The notes under the pieces: generated by a model
The model's database searches: none
Seen by the model: only the letters and a program-made list of their open reading frames with translations
Told to the model about the DNA's origin: nothing
Made by a program: the position numbers and the translations under genes
Part shown: piece after piece, positions 1 to 8,724 of the stretch
Position numbering within the stretch: the first letter of the stretch is position 1
Layout of the letters: every line of letters starts with the position of its first letter
Source of the DNA: Clostridiaceae bacterium M8S5
GTDB taxonomy: Bacteria > Bacillota > Clostridia > Tissierellales > MCWD3
Reading direction: 5' to 3'
Length of the DNA: 64,000 nt
NCBI GenBank assembly: GCA_029227815.1
Contig: CP118523.1
Location: 2,170,001 to 2,234,000, forward strand

Positions 1-647
1 TCTAACTCTAAAATCGCTACTTTGCTAGGCTCTATAACTATAAAATCAATACCTCTTTTTTGCAATCTCTCTAAAATATCTTTATAAGAACAATAAAAGC
101 TTGTGCATCCTAAAACTACTCCTTGATATTCCCCTTCTTGATATAATAGTTCTATTAAATTATATAGTTTATTCGTAATATCTCCTGTGATTATATCCTC
201 TATGGATGTTTCTATACTTCGTATTCCTTTTACATATTTCTTGTAAATACTAGAATCTACTTTCCTCTCTGTAGAAGGTACACATATCTTTGATGGTGAT
301 ACAATACATATTTTCCCCAATAAATGCACACATACACTCATAGATGAGTTGAATGCTCCGATAATTGGAATATTGATTATTTCTCTTATAGCTTCTAATC
401 CAGGATCATCAAAACATGATATAAGTATACCATCATAACCCTCTTCCTCTGCTTCAACTGCTACTTTAGCTATATATGGTATCGCATATGCTGTATCTAT
501 ATCTGATTCTAGTGCCTTTGGTCCATCCTTTAATGAACTAACACTTATTTCTGTATCTTTATCTACCCATTTTTTTAAATAATTCTGGCTAGACACTATT
601 TCTGTTTCAGGTATACCAGCTACTGGTATAATTACTTTAAGCTTCAT
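1..647 (-). CDS. Asp/Glu/hydantoin racemase family protein (3' end cut by window)
   Basis: Only the first 215 codons are in the window; the gene runs off the left edge. The start ATG at 647 follows a GGTGGATT ribosome site at 651-658. The fold family is suggested by two conserved cysteines in racemase contexts, ISCFDDP near residue 80 and VLGCTSFY near residue 180. These would be the acid/base pair of cofactor-independent racemases (aspartate, glutamate, hydantoin). It is the last visible gene of an operon with the GPH transporter, PepV-like dipeptidase and M29-like enzyme, 12 bp after the transporter. A role in inverting a D/L amino acid or hydantoin produced by those hydrolases is inferred. 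The exact substrate cannot be read from sequence. Confidence 0.8.
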   Translation of the reverse strand, partial: MKLKVIIPVAGIPETEIVSSQNYLKKWVDKDTEISVSSLKDGPKALESDIDTAYAIPYIAKVAVEAEEEGYDGILISCFDDPGLEAIREIINIPIIGAFNSSMSVCVHLLGKICIVSPSKICVPSTERKVDSSIYKKYVKGIRSIETSIEDIITGDITNKLYNLIELLYQEGEYQGVVLGCTSFYCSYKDILERLQKRGIDFIVIEPSKVAILEL

Positions 648-659
648 AACAATCCACCT

Positions 660-2075
660 TTATAATAATTCTTTAAATCCATCAGTAGAGTAATCATCGC
701 CCGCTCTCCTATCGTTGATTGCTTTAGTTAACGCGGCATGCCTCTCTCTATTAATAGGATTAAAGTATGCTATTAATATACTTATTACTAGAAATACCGC
801 TCCTCCTATTGCTATAAGCAATTTCATACCATTTAACGTCTTGACTGACTGCTCTGCATTTGGCACATACCCAATTTTAGTAAGAATGGTACCTGATACC
901 AGCATGGTAAGAGCCGTCAATCCTTTTTGTATAAATGCTATTATTCCATAGTAACCGCCTTCTCTTCTTTTTCCAGTCTTAAACTCATCAACCTCTATAA
1001 TATCAGGAATCATAGACCATACTATTTGATATTGTGAAACAATACCGACTCCTGAACATAACTGTAAAATACCTACTAAATAAAACTTTGAATCTGGTTT
1101 TAATATAAACATCGGAATTACAAATACACCTACTGCCCATATACTCATACATGTAATCCATGCAACTTTCTTTGACCATTTTTGACTGATAGCATTAATT
1201 ATCGGTACCCATAAAAGTCCTGGCACCCATGCAATTAGCAAAGCTGTACTTACCTGGTTTGATGTAAAGCCCATGTAGTATATTAGATAATATAACATCG
1301 CTGAATTCTGAATTGTCAGTGAGATTAATGAAAAGGCAAATAAACCTGCTGTATATAAGAATACTTTATTCTTTAATACATCTTTTAAAAACTCAATACC
1401 ACTTGCTTTATCTTCATTATCTACTTTTGTCAATTCATATCCTTCTGTAGACTTATATCCAATATAAATTGTAATAGTAGCTATAATTGCATAACCTGCT
1501 GCAGTTGCAGACCATCCCGCACTTGCACTGCCAAATTTATCAGAAAAAAACGCAACAAAAGTCATGGTAAAAGCGCTAATAACACCAGATATAGTAGCAA
1601 AAAAGTTTCTGTTACCATTTAAACTACTACGTTCATCGTAATCTAGTGTCATCTCCGCCCCCAATGCAGTATATGGCACATCTAATATAGTCTGAACTGT
1701 ATAGAAAGCTATAGCAACTAATATAAAGTATATCTTATTTGCTGTTTGAGAAAGTCCTGGGTTTGTAAACAATAGCCAAGCTACAACACCAAAAGGAATA
1801 GCCACCCATTTCAAGAATGGACGTCTTCTACCCTTTTTAGGATCTCTCTTATCCGATAGACTACCTATTAATGGATCTGTTATAGCATCCCATAATGTAC
1901 CAATTGATAGAATGATTCCAGCAAATGCTGGATCAAGACCTACTACATCTGTTAAAAAAAACATTCCATACATAATAAAAATTGATAAAGTCATAATAGC
2001 TGCAAATCCTGTAGAACCATATCCTAGCTTTACCCCTGTGGGAAGCTTTCTGTTTCTCATTACTTTTTCAACCAT
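660..2075 (-). CDS. MFS transporter of the GPH (MelB-like) cation symporter family
   Basis: A 471-residue polytopic membrane protein with about 12 hydrophobic segments. The loop between helices 2 and 3 carries the GPH signature, DAITDPLIGSLSDK followed by GRRRPFLKW. Family members usually import sugars or glycosides with H+ or Na+. The ATG at 2075 is preferred over one 15 bp upstream because the GGAGGT ribosome site lies between them and would be inside the longer version. It sits between a dipeptidase and a racemase gene, so the cargo may be a peptide-like or amino-acid conjugate rather than a plain sugar; that is inference from context. Transcription is shared with 4621-3587 and 3575-2175. 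Confidence 0.9.
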   Translation of the reverse strand: MVEKVMRNRKLPTGVKLGYGSTGFAAIMTLSIFIMYGMFFLTDVVGLDPAFAGIILSIGTLWDAITDPLIGSLSDKRDPKKGRRRPFLKWVAIPFGVVAWLLFTNPGLSQTANKIYFILVAIAFYTVQTILDVPYTALGAEMTLDYDERSSLNGNRNFFATISGVISAFTMTFVAFFSDKFGSASAGWSATAAGYAIIATITIYIGYKSTEGYELTKVDNEDKASGIEFLKDVLKNKVFLYTAGLFAFSLISLTIQNSAMLYYLIYYMGFTSNQVSTALLIAWVPGLLWVPIINAISQKWSKKVAWITCMSIWAVGVFVIPMFILKPDSKFYLVGILQLCSGVGIVSQYQIVWSMIPDIIEVDEFKTGKRREGGYYGIIAFIQKGLTALTMLVSGTILTKIGYVPNAEQSVKTLNGMKLLIAIGGAVFLVISILIAYFNPINRERHAALTKAINDRRAGDDYSTDGFKELL

Positions 2076-2174
2076 ACTTTGTACCTCCATTTTTATTATT
2101 TAAAGAATACTAATTACTTAACATGCTTATCTTGTTGATAAATACCATCATGCAATTTCTCAATTTACCATAAA

Positions 2175-3575
2175 TTAATTCATAGATAAATCATAAATTG
2201 CTTTAGCATAAATCTTTGCCATAAGTAAGAGACTATCACTAGTTATATATTCATCATTTTGGTGAGGAACTACTTCATCACTCTGTAGTTGTCCTCCATA
2301 TGCTATAGCATTCTTTAATGCCCTTGCATATGTACCTGCACCAATAGATATGGGTTTACTTACATCATCATTAGTTATCTCTCTATAAGCGTTAAGAAGT
2401 ATCTTTGCTTCTTTACTATCTAAAGGCTGATATATAGGTTTTAAGTGATCGTACTTTAAGTAATGAAACCCACTGACTCTACATAAATTACCTAATTTAG
2501 TATTCAACATTTCATAATTCATAGTAACTGGATACCTAATATTACTACCAATCTCAACTATACCATCTTTAATGGCAATCGTTCCTAAATTATAAGTTAA
2601 CATGCCACTTGGTTCATCCTCAAAGAATATACCTGCTAACTTACCATTATAGTCTTGATAATGAAATTTGGAGTCTATAAAGCTAGAAATATTACATAAG
2701 TTAGTGTCACATGGTAAAACTTTAGTCAATATATTTGATAAATAACATATCGCATTAGCTCCATCTTGAGGAACAGAGGCATGAGCTGGAGTCCCTTTAA
2801 CTGATACACTAATAGTATTTTTACTTACATTACTTTGTACTACAAATTTTTCTTGATAATTAAGTACATCAAGTTTATTTTTTATAGCATCAATAGTTTC
2901 TTTATTGGATTTAATCTTTATAGTAGCAAAATCTGGTACTGAATTCAAAGCATTTCCTCCTTTGAACTCTACGACCTCTAAGATATCATCATCTAGCTTT
3001 TTGCAATACTTAATATCAAGTATTCCTTTCTCTGCATATATCATAGGAAACACAGCATCAGGCACAATTGTAAATTGTGGTGAATCAAATTTCTTTAAAT
3101 AGTAATTAATACCATCCCATCGAGTTTCTTCATTAGTTCCAAATATTACTCTTATTTTCTTCTTGGGTTTTATCCCACTATCCATAAGCGCTTTTATAGC
3201 ATATAATACAGCTATTAGAGGTCCTTTATTATCTGTAGTTCCTCTACCGTATATTTTGCCATCTTCTCTTTTGTATGGAGAGTATGGATCTACACTCCAG
3301 TTATCGCCAGCTGGTACTACATCTAAATGAAGAATAGCTCCTAGTATATCGTCTCCCTCACCATAATCTGCATGTCCAGCATAGTTATCAACGTTACAGG
3401 TTTTAAACCCTAACTCCTCACACAAATTGAGAGTATATTTTAATGCTCTGTCCACTTCTCTACCAAAAGGCATATTTTCTTCAGGGACACCCTCAACGCT
3501 TGGTATACTAACTATTTTACATAATTTTTCTACCATCTTATCTTCGTATGAATTTATCAGTTTGTTAAAGTCCAT
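2175..3575 (-). CDS. pepV: M20 family dipeptidase, PepV/Sapep type
   Basis: A 466-residue cytoplasmic metallopeptidase expected to split dipeptides with two divalent metals. M20 landmarks are in order: LHLDVVPAGD (metal His and the Asp two residues on), GRGTTDNKGP (bridging Asp), GTNEETRWDG (catalytic and metal Glu pair), a PDAVFP Asp, and a C-terminal PHQNDEY His. Length matches PepV (about 470). ATG at 3575 follows GGAG. It begins 11 bp after the M29-like gene and precedes the GPH transporter, so the three look co-transcribed. Bacterial enzymes of this group accept beta-Ala or D-amino-acid dipeptides in some cases; the specificity here is unknown. Confidence 0.9.
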   Translation of the reverse strand: MDFNKLINSYEDKMVEKLCKIVSIPSVEGVPEENMPFGREVDRALKYTLNLCEELGFKTCNVDNYAGHADYGEGDDILGAILHLDVVPAGDNWSVDPYSPYKREDGKIYGRGTTDNKGPLIAVLYAIKALMDSGIKPKKKIRVIFGTNEETRWDGINYYLKKFDSPQFTIVPDAVFPMIYAEKGILDIKYCKKLDDDILEVVEFKGGNALNSVPDFATIKIKSNKETIDAIKNKLDVLNYQEKFVVQSNVSKNTISVSVKGTPAHASVPQDGANAICYLSNILTKVLPCDTNLCNISSFIDSKFHYQDYNGKLAGIFFEDEPSGMLTYNLGTIAIKDGIVEIGSNIRYPVTMNYEMLNTKLGNLCRVSGFHYLKYDHLKPIYQPLDSKEAKILLNAYREITNDDVSKPISIGAGTYARALKNAIAYGGQLQSDEVVPHQNDEYITSDSLLLMAKIYAKAIYDLSMN

Positions 3576-3586
3576 AATACCATCTC

Positions 3587-4621
3587 CTATTCAAATAGAA
3601 CATTACAATATTCTTTAAGTTTATCTAATACAAATTTTCCTTCTTCCATTATCTGGATATTATCAATCCAAATAGATGCTTTCTCTGTAACCGCATCAAA
3701 ATGAGTTTTACTCTCTTGTCCTTTTGGCGGTGCATCTACTGGACTCACATGTCCAAATCCAAAGTTCATACATCCAAATAGTCTTTCATCATAAAATATA
3801 TCCCCTTTTAGTTCCAATATATTAGGAGAAAGTCCTATACTCATATGTGCTACCTTGTAGGAATTTTCATCTCCATTTTTTTCTAACCATTTTTCAAGGT
3901 TACTAACATCCACAGGATTTCCATTAAACCCAGTTATTTTTCCATTTTTTATAAATATCTCAAAGGGCCTATCCATCACTTTCCACTCTTCATTAATCAT
4001 GACAGCATCACTGACTAATTTTCCATTACTACTATTGAAATCCGGTACAATATTAACTAAAGCAGGTGGCGTATGAAATCCTGGTATTGATGCATTACCA
4101 TTATCAAGAGCTACTATATTATCGTGATTAATAGTAAATGTTAAATCAGAACCATTTTGGCTTTTAAATCTCATGGTTTTGGCATTTGATACCATATCCT
4201 TTATTTCACATGTTAAATTTTTAAGAGCATCAACATCTATTCCTTCAAAAAGTGTGACCAGTGCGTTTGTGTCTATTCCGCCAACTATCATATATCTTAA
4301 TTTTTCATTATTAGTGAAAGCGTTCTCAAATGGACGTGAATAAATCCATACCTTACTCCCAGCATCTAACCAACAATCTGTTTTATTTAATGCATACTCA
4401 ACAAGTTCAGGAACATAATCATTTACACCAGAACACTCTGTTTCTGGCTGAGCAATCTCAATAGCTATTCCTTTTCCACCACTCTTTTTTGTCTCTTCTA
4501 AAATGGATGTTATAACCTCTTTGTTTGATCCTTTATCAAAAGTTACAGTCAAGTTTTCTCCTTCTTTAATAGAGAATATTTTATTTACTATTGTCTTAGC
4601 TACCTTGCTACTAGCCTCCAT
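3587..4621 (-). CDS. M29-like aminopeptidase / metal-dependent hydrolase
   Basis: A 344-residue protein without signal peptide. The C-terminal half has features of the M29 (aminopeptidase T)/NicX-like family: a glycine-rich GCMNFGFGHVSP stretch, then SKTHFDAVTEKASIWID, where the HFD residues would bind metal. Family members are either metal-dependent aminopeptidases or non-heme iron dioxygenases of the NicX type, so the reaction cannot be fixed. It is the first gene of the racemase/transporter/dipeptidase operon. ATG at 4621 has AAGGAG 8 bp upstream. Peptidase is favoured because a dipeptidase follows 11 bp later. Confidence 0.7.
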   Translation of the reverse strand: MEASSKVAKTIVNKIFSIKEGENLTVTFDKGSNKEVITSILEETKKSGGKGIAIEIAQPETECSGVNDYVPELVEYALNKTDCWLDAGSKVWIYSRPFENAFTNNEKLRYMIVGGIDTNALVTLFEGIDVDALKNLTCEIKDMVSNAKTMRFKSQNGSDLTFTINHDNIVALDNGNASIPGFHTPPALVNIVPDFNSSNGKLVSDAVMINEEWKVMDRPFEIFIKNGKITGFNGNPVDVSNLEKWLEKNGDENSYKVAHMSIGLSPNILELKGDIFYDERLFGCMNFGFGHVSPVDAPPKGQESKTHFDAVTEKASIWIDNIQIMEEGKFVLDKLKEYCNVLFE

Positions 4622-4656
4622 ATACTCATCTCCTTATACTTTTATTGTATATATAT

Positions 4657-4687
4657 ATGATATATCATTATTTGTCGGAATTTTTCC
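4657..4687 (-). promoter_or_regulatory. Dyad elements upstream of the peptidase/transporter operon
   Basis: Two short symmetric sequences lie 36 to 66 bp upstream of the operon start: a perfect 12-bp palindrome ATGATATATCAT (4657-4668) and GGAATTTTTCC (4677-4687). They are in the right place for an operator or promoter element, but no regulator gene is adjacent and AT-rich palindromes arise by chance. Confidence 0.3.
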
Positions 4688-4799
4688 AATATTGACGCTA
4701 TATTTTTGTGTTTTTTTGAATCTATCAATACACTAAAAGATGCACTCTAAAAGCTAGAGAATTAATTTTTATCTCTTTGTGCCTTTATTTATATACTTT

Positions 4800-4841
4800 A
4801 AAAAAGCATAGCACCTAACTTAAAATTAGATACTATGCCTT
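4800..4841 (-). terminator. Rho-independent terminator of the LytTR/DUF3021 operon
   Basis: Read on the minus strand, GCATAG pairs with CTATGC, with further pairing of TCTAA and TTAG inside, followed at once by a run of T. It lies about 60 bp past the DUF3021 stop codon. Confidence 0.7.
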
Positions 4842-4899
4842 TAATTATTGGTAGTTTTATAATAGTCCATACCTGAAGCCATCTATTCAAACTTTTTTA

Positions 4900-5316
4900 T
4901 TATGATTTTTTTCTTATCTCTTGTAATAATTTATTATCTCTTTTGGCTTCACTAAATACATGAATATAGTAAATTGCTCCTCCTATAACATATAATAATG
5001 TAAAACTTACAAAACCTTCTATATATCCCTCCAGATTAACCCCACTAATTTTCCCTTCTATATATATACTTGTCATTATAATTGATATAGCTATAACATA
5101 CTGTAATACCATTGTAGTCAATGGTGAAAATCTACTTAATAGATTATGAGAATATAGAGTTCCAATAGCAACACAACACCATACTAGTATCCTTATTTCA
5201 TTTAATGCTGAAATGCTTTCTCTACCATTAATCAAGCACAAAGTCGCATTAATAAGTGATACTATTGAATAACTCACACATAACACTAGTAACAATTCTG
5301 GTATTTTCTTCTTCAT
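4900..5316 (-). CDS. DUF3021 family membrane protein, LytTR partner
   Basis: A 138-residue protein with four predicted membrane helices (about residues 8-26, 38-58, 66-86 and 98-118) and a short basic cytoplasmic tail. Size, topology and coupling to a LytTR regulator fit DUF3021. Its ATG overlaps the LytTR stop by 4 bp (ATGA), which implies translational coupling. In LytTR regulatory systems of other Firmicutes the membrane partner restrains the DNA-binding protein; the same is inferred here. A terminator follows at 4800-4841. Confidence 0.8.
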   Translation of the reverse strand: MKKKIPELLLVLCVSYSIVSLINATLCLINGRESISALNEIRILVWCCVAIGTLYSHNLLSRFSPLTTMVLQYVIAISIIMTSIYIEGKISGVNLEGYIEGFVSFTLLYVIGGAIYYIHVFSEAKRDNKLLQEIRKKS

Positions 5317-5774
5317 AGTATATTTCTCCTTTCCTTAAGGTATTCTCTAAACTGCTTTTTATAAGTTCGGTTTATAATAAGATTCTCATCATTCTCCATA
5401 ATAGCTAAAAGTCTCATATTAGCCTCAGGTTTAATTGCCTTAATATGATATATATTAGCTACTATTGATTTATTTATCCTAACGAATCCTTCATCAGCAA
5501 AATCCATCTCTAATTTATTAAGACTATCCTGAACTTGGTAGATTTTATGTTCCAAACAAGCGAACGTTTTCTTGTCTACATACTCAAAGTAGTATATTTC
5601 ATTAGTACTTAGTAGTACTTCTTCATTCTTTTCTGATTTTCCAACTATATGCACTTGAATTGCAGTAGATTGTACTACTCCTATTACTTGCTCTATCATA
5701 GGCGTCATGTCTTTATAGTGTATATCAATATGTTCTTCTCTAATATTCTTATCTGGAAATAATCTTAATCTCAT
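5313..5774 (-). CDS. LytTR family DNA-binding transcriptional regulator
   Basis: A 153-residue protein with no receiver domain. The C-terminal hundred residues form a LytTR domain: NEIYYFEYVDKKTFAC, then GFVRINKSIVANIYHIKAI and a final INRTYKKQFREYL. The fold binds direct repeats in promoter DNA. The ATG at 5774 is chosen because an AAGGTGG site lies 8 bp upstream; a GTG 12 bp further up would overlap that site. It is coupled to the DUF3021 gene and lies 69 bp after the alpha/beta-hydrolase gene. It is the likely reader of the phased repeats at 6911-6974. Confidence 0.88.
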   Translation of the reverse strand: MRLRLFPDKNIREEHIDIHYKDMTPMIEQVIGVVQSTAIQVHIVGKSEKNEEVLLSTNEIYYFEYVDKKTFACLEHKIYQVQDSLNKLEMDFADEGFVRINKSIVANIYHIKAIKPEANMRLLAIMENDENLIINRTYKKQFREYLKERRNIL

Positions 5775-5804
5775 TATAATAACCACCTTGTCCTAATCCT
5801 AAAT

Positions 5805-5838
5805 AACTTCGTACCCAAACAATTTCAAGTACGAAGTT
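5805..5838. repeat. Inverted repeat between hydrolase and LytTR genes
   Basis: AACTTCGTAC pairs perfectly with GTACGAAGTT across a 14-nt loop. There is no T run on either side, so it is more likely an attenuating or mRNA-stabilising hairpin than a full terminator. It may uncouple levels of the hydrolase from those of the regulator. Confidence 0.55.
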
Positions 5839-5843
5839 TAATA

Positions 5844-6821
5844 TTACCTGCCTATAAAATTAAATACCTTTTTCGCATATTCCTTAGGAAAGTCAATATA
5901 TCCCATAATATGTTTTGAATTTACTTCCCAATATTCTTTCTTTTTTGTTTTGATATTCTTGAATATACTTTCTCCCATATTTACTGTCGATCCAGTATCT
6001 TTCTTACTCTGTATGAATAGTGTAGGTACTTCACAATCCTTAACTGCTATTTTAACATTAGCATCGTTAAATGTAAATCCATATTTTAGTCTTAAAGCTA
6101 TATTAGTACAAAATACTGCATATTCTCCTGGTAACCCTGTATTCATTTGATTCCAAACATCTAAGTACATGCTCTCCATACAGTCAAACGGTCCATCCAG
6201 TACAACTGTATCTATGTTTTCTTTTGCATGTTGTGTTGAAGCATATAATCCAGATGTATGTGCCCCCATTGAGAAACCATGGACAACTATTTTCCCTTTA
6301 CTATTATTCTTAACATAGTCAACTACTGCTTTTATATCTAGTTTCTCATAGTAACCAAAACTTAGTTTATCATTAGTTGAAGCTCCACTAGCTCTTTGAT
6401 CTATTGCAATTACGTTAAAGCCTTCTTTAATGTACATTTCTACTTGAGGATAAACACATATGTAATTTCCACCAAACCCATGCACTAGTATTGCTGTACC
6501 TTTAATATCTGGTTTTAACGATCTATATTTATACATCGGTACAATATTATCATCTTCAGCTTTAGTAGTTAATTTTTCTACTATATAGTTTTTTTCAAAT
6601 TTCTTTGTGTCATATCCCCATATTTCAAGTTGCTTTCTACTATTTCCTGCTGTATCATTCCCTTTATTATAGTTTATTAAACCATCTGCTGAGCTAATTC
6701 CTATAAAACTACTGAACCCTACTAAACTTATTAATATTATTATTCCTAAAATACTTGTTGCAATTTTGAATATTTTATACTTACTTTTCTTATTGATTTT
6801 ATTCTTAATATTTGTTTTCAT
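5844..6821 (-). CDS. Membrane-anchored alpha/beta-hydrolase (serine aminopeptidase S33-like)
   Basis: A 325-residue protein with one N-terminal membrane helix (about residues 20-42) and an extracytoplasmic hydrolase domain. Landmarks are the oxyanion VHGFGGN, the nucleophile elbow HGFSMGAHT with Ser in GxSxG, an Asp near FIQSKKD, and a C-terminal HIMGY that may carry the catalytic His. It resembles lysophospholipase/esterase-type surface enzymes; the substrate is unknown. ATG at 6821 follows AAGGAG. It heads the operon with LytTR and DUF3021, so it is probably both target and first cistron. Confidence 0.82.
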   Translation of the reverse strand: MKTNIKNKINKKSKYKIFKIATSILGIIILISLVGFSSFIGISSADGLINYNKGNDTAGNSRKQLEIWGYDTKKFEKNYIVEKLTTKAEDDNIVPMYKYRSLKPDIKGTAILVHGFGGNYICVYPQVEMYIKEGFNVIAIDQRASGASTNDKLSFGYYEKLDIKAVVDYVKNNSKGKIVVHGFSMGAHTSGLYASTQHAKENIDTVVLDGPFDCMESMYLDVWNQMNTGLPGEYAVFCTNIALRLKYGFTFNDANVKIAVKDCEVPTLFIQSKKDTGSTVNMGESIFKNIKTKKKEYWEVNSKHIMGYIDFPKEYAKKVFNFIGR

Positions 6822-6870
6822 AAATATCTCCTTTTTCTCTTTGTTTTTATGTGTTGCTTAACTTGTTTAA

Positions 6871-6974
6871 ACTATAACAAAAAGAAAAAAGGAAATAAAG
6901 CGATTTTTCCTATGTTGCATTTTATGCAGTTTAAGTTGCAATAAAATGCAATATAGTTAATCTAAGTTGCACTT
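6871..6974 (-). promoter_or_regulatory. Phased direct repeats, probable LytTR operator and promoter
   Basis: On the plus strand GTTGCA occurs at 6914, 6935 and 6966, as TATGTTGCA, TAAGTTGCA and TAAGTTGCA. The spacings of 21 and 31 bp equal two and three helical turns, so all three sit on one DNA face. LytTR proteins bind 9-bp direct repeats about 21-22 bp apart. A candidate minus-strand -10 (TATAGT, 6871-6876) lies downstream with no good -35, as expected for an activated promoter. The site is 90-150 bp before the hydrolase start. Confidence 0.6.
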
Positions 6975-7079
6975 ATTATCTATTTATAATATATCTAATT
7001 ATATACTTTTGTTTCTTTTAAATGCTTAGGTACTCTATCTTTCTATTTGCGACATTCTACTTAAACAAGTTCTTTATTA

Positions 7080-7119
7080 TTAAAAAATAATAGGCTTACC
7101 TTCTCGAGATAAACCTATA
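7080..7119 (-). terminator. Terminator of the methyltransferase gene
   Basis: On the minus strand TAGGTTTA pairs with TAAGCCTA (one G-T-type mismatch), followed by TATTTTTTA. It lies 76 bp past the stop of the 7195-7905 gene. Confidence 0.7.
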
Positions 7120-7194
7120 TACTGTATTTATAATAATCTATTCCATTTTTTACGCTCTATATGCAAAGGTTTGTTATTATTACACATATGTTGT

Positions 7195-7905
7195 TTAGAC
7201 CATACCTACAAAACTTCGAGTGTAACGAGTAATCGTAATACTCCCATTTACTTTATGATTATCAAATAGATGTGAGAGTTCATAAATATATTTTTCATCT
7301 GTTAACTTATCAAACGTGGATAAAGCCCGTCCAATAAAAGAATCTTTGGTATATGAAGATGCCTGTTGAAATATTCTATGCTCAAAATTACCTTTTTTAA
7401 AAAAAGGTGAAATTAACTCAGGGCTTTCTTCTTTTCCACCACTTAATCCATTAAAGTTAATTTCAAAAACTTTGTTTCTATTTACTGGTCTACTTATCCA
7501 GACCAAAATTACCTTTCCATTTGGTCTTAATATCCTTTGGCATTCTTTTTTAAATTGTTCCATGTCAAACCAGTGGAAAGCAGTTCCAACTGTTATGAAA
7601 TCTACACTTGAGTCTTGTAAAGTTGTGTTTTCAGCTTTCCCGTTTATAGTCATAAAATTCGAAAACTTTGACAATCCTTTTTCTGCAACTCTTCTCATAT
7701 CATCATTAGGTTCAACCGAATATACATTACTACCTTTTAATAATAGTTGTTTACTCAGTTTCCCTGTACCTGAACCGATATCAGCAATGATAGAATTATT
7801 ACTTAATCCAACATCTTCGTAAAGATAATCTATAAACTTTGTTGGATATTCACTACGATACTTTGAATATTTTTCAGCATTAGATGTATATTTTGCATAA
7901 TCCAT
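7195..7905 (-). CDS. Class I SAM-dependent methyltransferase
   Basis: A 236-residue cytoplasmic enzyme. Motif I is IADIGSGTGKLSKQL, followed by an acidic SVEPNDD loop, DFITVGTAFHWFD and NGKVILVW, the layout of ubiquinone/menaquinone-type and small-molecule methyltransferases. The start is placed at the ATG at 7905 because a perfect AAAGGAGGT precedes it; the upstream 14 codons include that site. Paralogues with the same N-terminal YDKxRPxYP-like region and AFHW motif are at 26319-27086 and 57598-58380. It is monocistronic with its own terminator. Substrate unknown. Confidence 0.85.
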   Translation of the reverse strand: MDYAKYTSNAEKYSKYRSEYPTKFIDYLYEDVGLSNNSIIADIGSGTGKLSKQLLLKGSNVYSVEPNDDMRRVAEKGLSKFSNFMTINGKAENTTLQDSSVDFITVGTAFHWFDMEQFKKECQRILRPNGKVILVWISRPVNRNKVFEINFNGLSGGKEESPELISPFFKKGNFEHRIFQQASSYTKDSFIGRALSTFDKLTDEKYIYELSHLFDNHKVNGSITITRYTRSFVGMV

Positions 7906-8326
7906 AATACTACCTCCTTTGATTACTGCATAGAAATCCCTTAGCAATAAACTGTAAAATGCTCTTCTTATGTACCTGTCAAGACTACTTGTACCTTACT
8001 GCCCACTGTGCTATCTAAAATAACTATTACGTCAAAAACATCCCATATATAACTGCCATTGATGTTTAAAACATATTATATATCAATTTGGGAGTTGTGC
8101 CAAATCAATATTTTCCAACCATAGTTTTATCAAATTAATCTAAGCAGTATAACATTAAGCAAAATATCCAAGTTTCGTTTACAATAAAAAAAGACCCTCT
8201 ATAATAAAGGATCATTTTAATCATATATTTTGCGAATTATTACTTGTTTATTAAATTCATTAATACCTATACGTTTAGTTGTTTTTTTGTTTTCATAACA
8301 TTTCTCTATAAAGTTAGAACAATAAT
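7906..8326. other. Intergenic region without a recognised gene
   Basis: A 36-codon open stretch on the minus strand lies near 7965-8075 (it includes ILDSTVGSK), but it has no start or ribosome site and looks like a remnant or chance. Nothing else is supported. Confidence 0.4.
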
Positions 8327-8716
8327 CTATTTAGCCTTTCTAGTGTATTTATCCAAACCAGCCATTTTTTTATTCTTCTTATAAGGAATTAACTCTTCTT
8401 TGCTCATTAGTTCTTTTACATCTTTCTTTAACATTATTTCTCTATCAACTATGCAAAGTTGATAATCTTCATTGGCTTTTATAAAATCATCTTCTCCCTT
8501 ATGATGTTCATTTTCTAATTTTATATATGTTTTATCAAGACCATTATCCTTAATGAACTTTTCCATAAGCTGTTTACCTAAATCTATACCTGATGTATAT
8601 GCAATCACTTTTCCTTCTTCATTATATGCTACTACATAGTTTGTCCCTTTTACGATAGCCTCAAATCCTTTTAATATACTTTCATGATTAACCAATAGCA
8701 TGTCTAAAATTCCCAT
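8327..8716 (-). CDS. Conserved hypothetical protein of the PadR operon (129 aa)
   Basis: I do not recognise the family. The 129-residue protein is soluble, charged and lysine-rich toward its C terminus (KKNKKMAGLDKYTRKAK). ATG at 8716 follows GGAGATATT. It begins 8 bp after the DUF1048-like membrane gene and is the third gene of the PadR operon, so it is likely controlled by the same operator at 9723-9733. Confidence 0.7.
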   Translation of the reverse strand: MGILDMLLVNHESILKGFEAIVKGTNYVVAYNEEGKVIAYTSGIDLGKQLMEKFIKDNGLDKTYIKLENEHHKGEDDFIKANEDYQLCIVDREIMLKKDVKELMSKEELIPYKKNKKMAGLDKYTRKAK

Positions 8717-8724
8717 AATATCTC

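Noticed and set aside
5805..5838. Terminator between the hydrolase and LytTR genes
   Set aside because: The stem is perfect but no T run follows on the minus strand, so it is listed only as an inverted repeat.
7965..8075. Short minus-strand stretch containing ILDSTVGSKVQVVL
   Set aside because: Too short, no start or ribosome site; a remnant cannot be told from chance.
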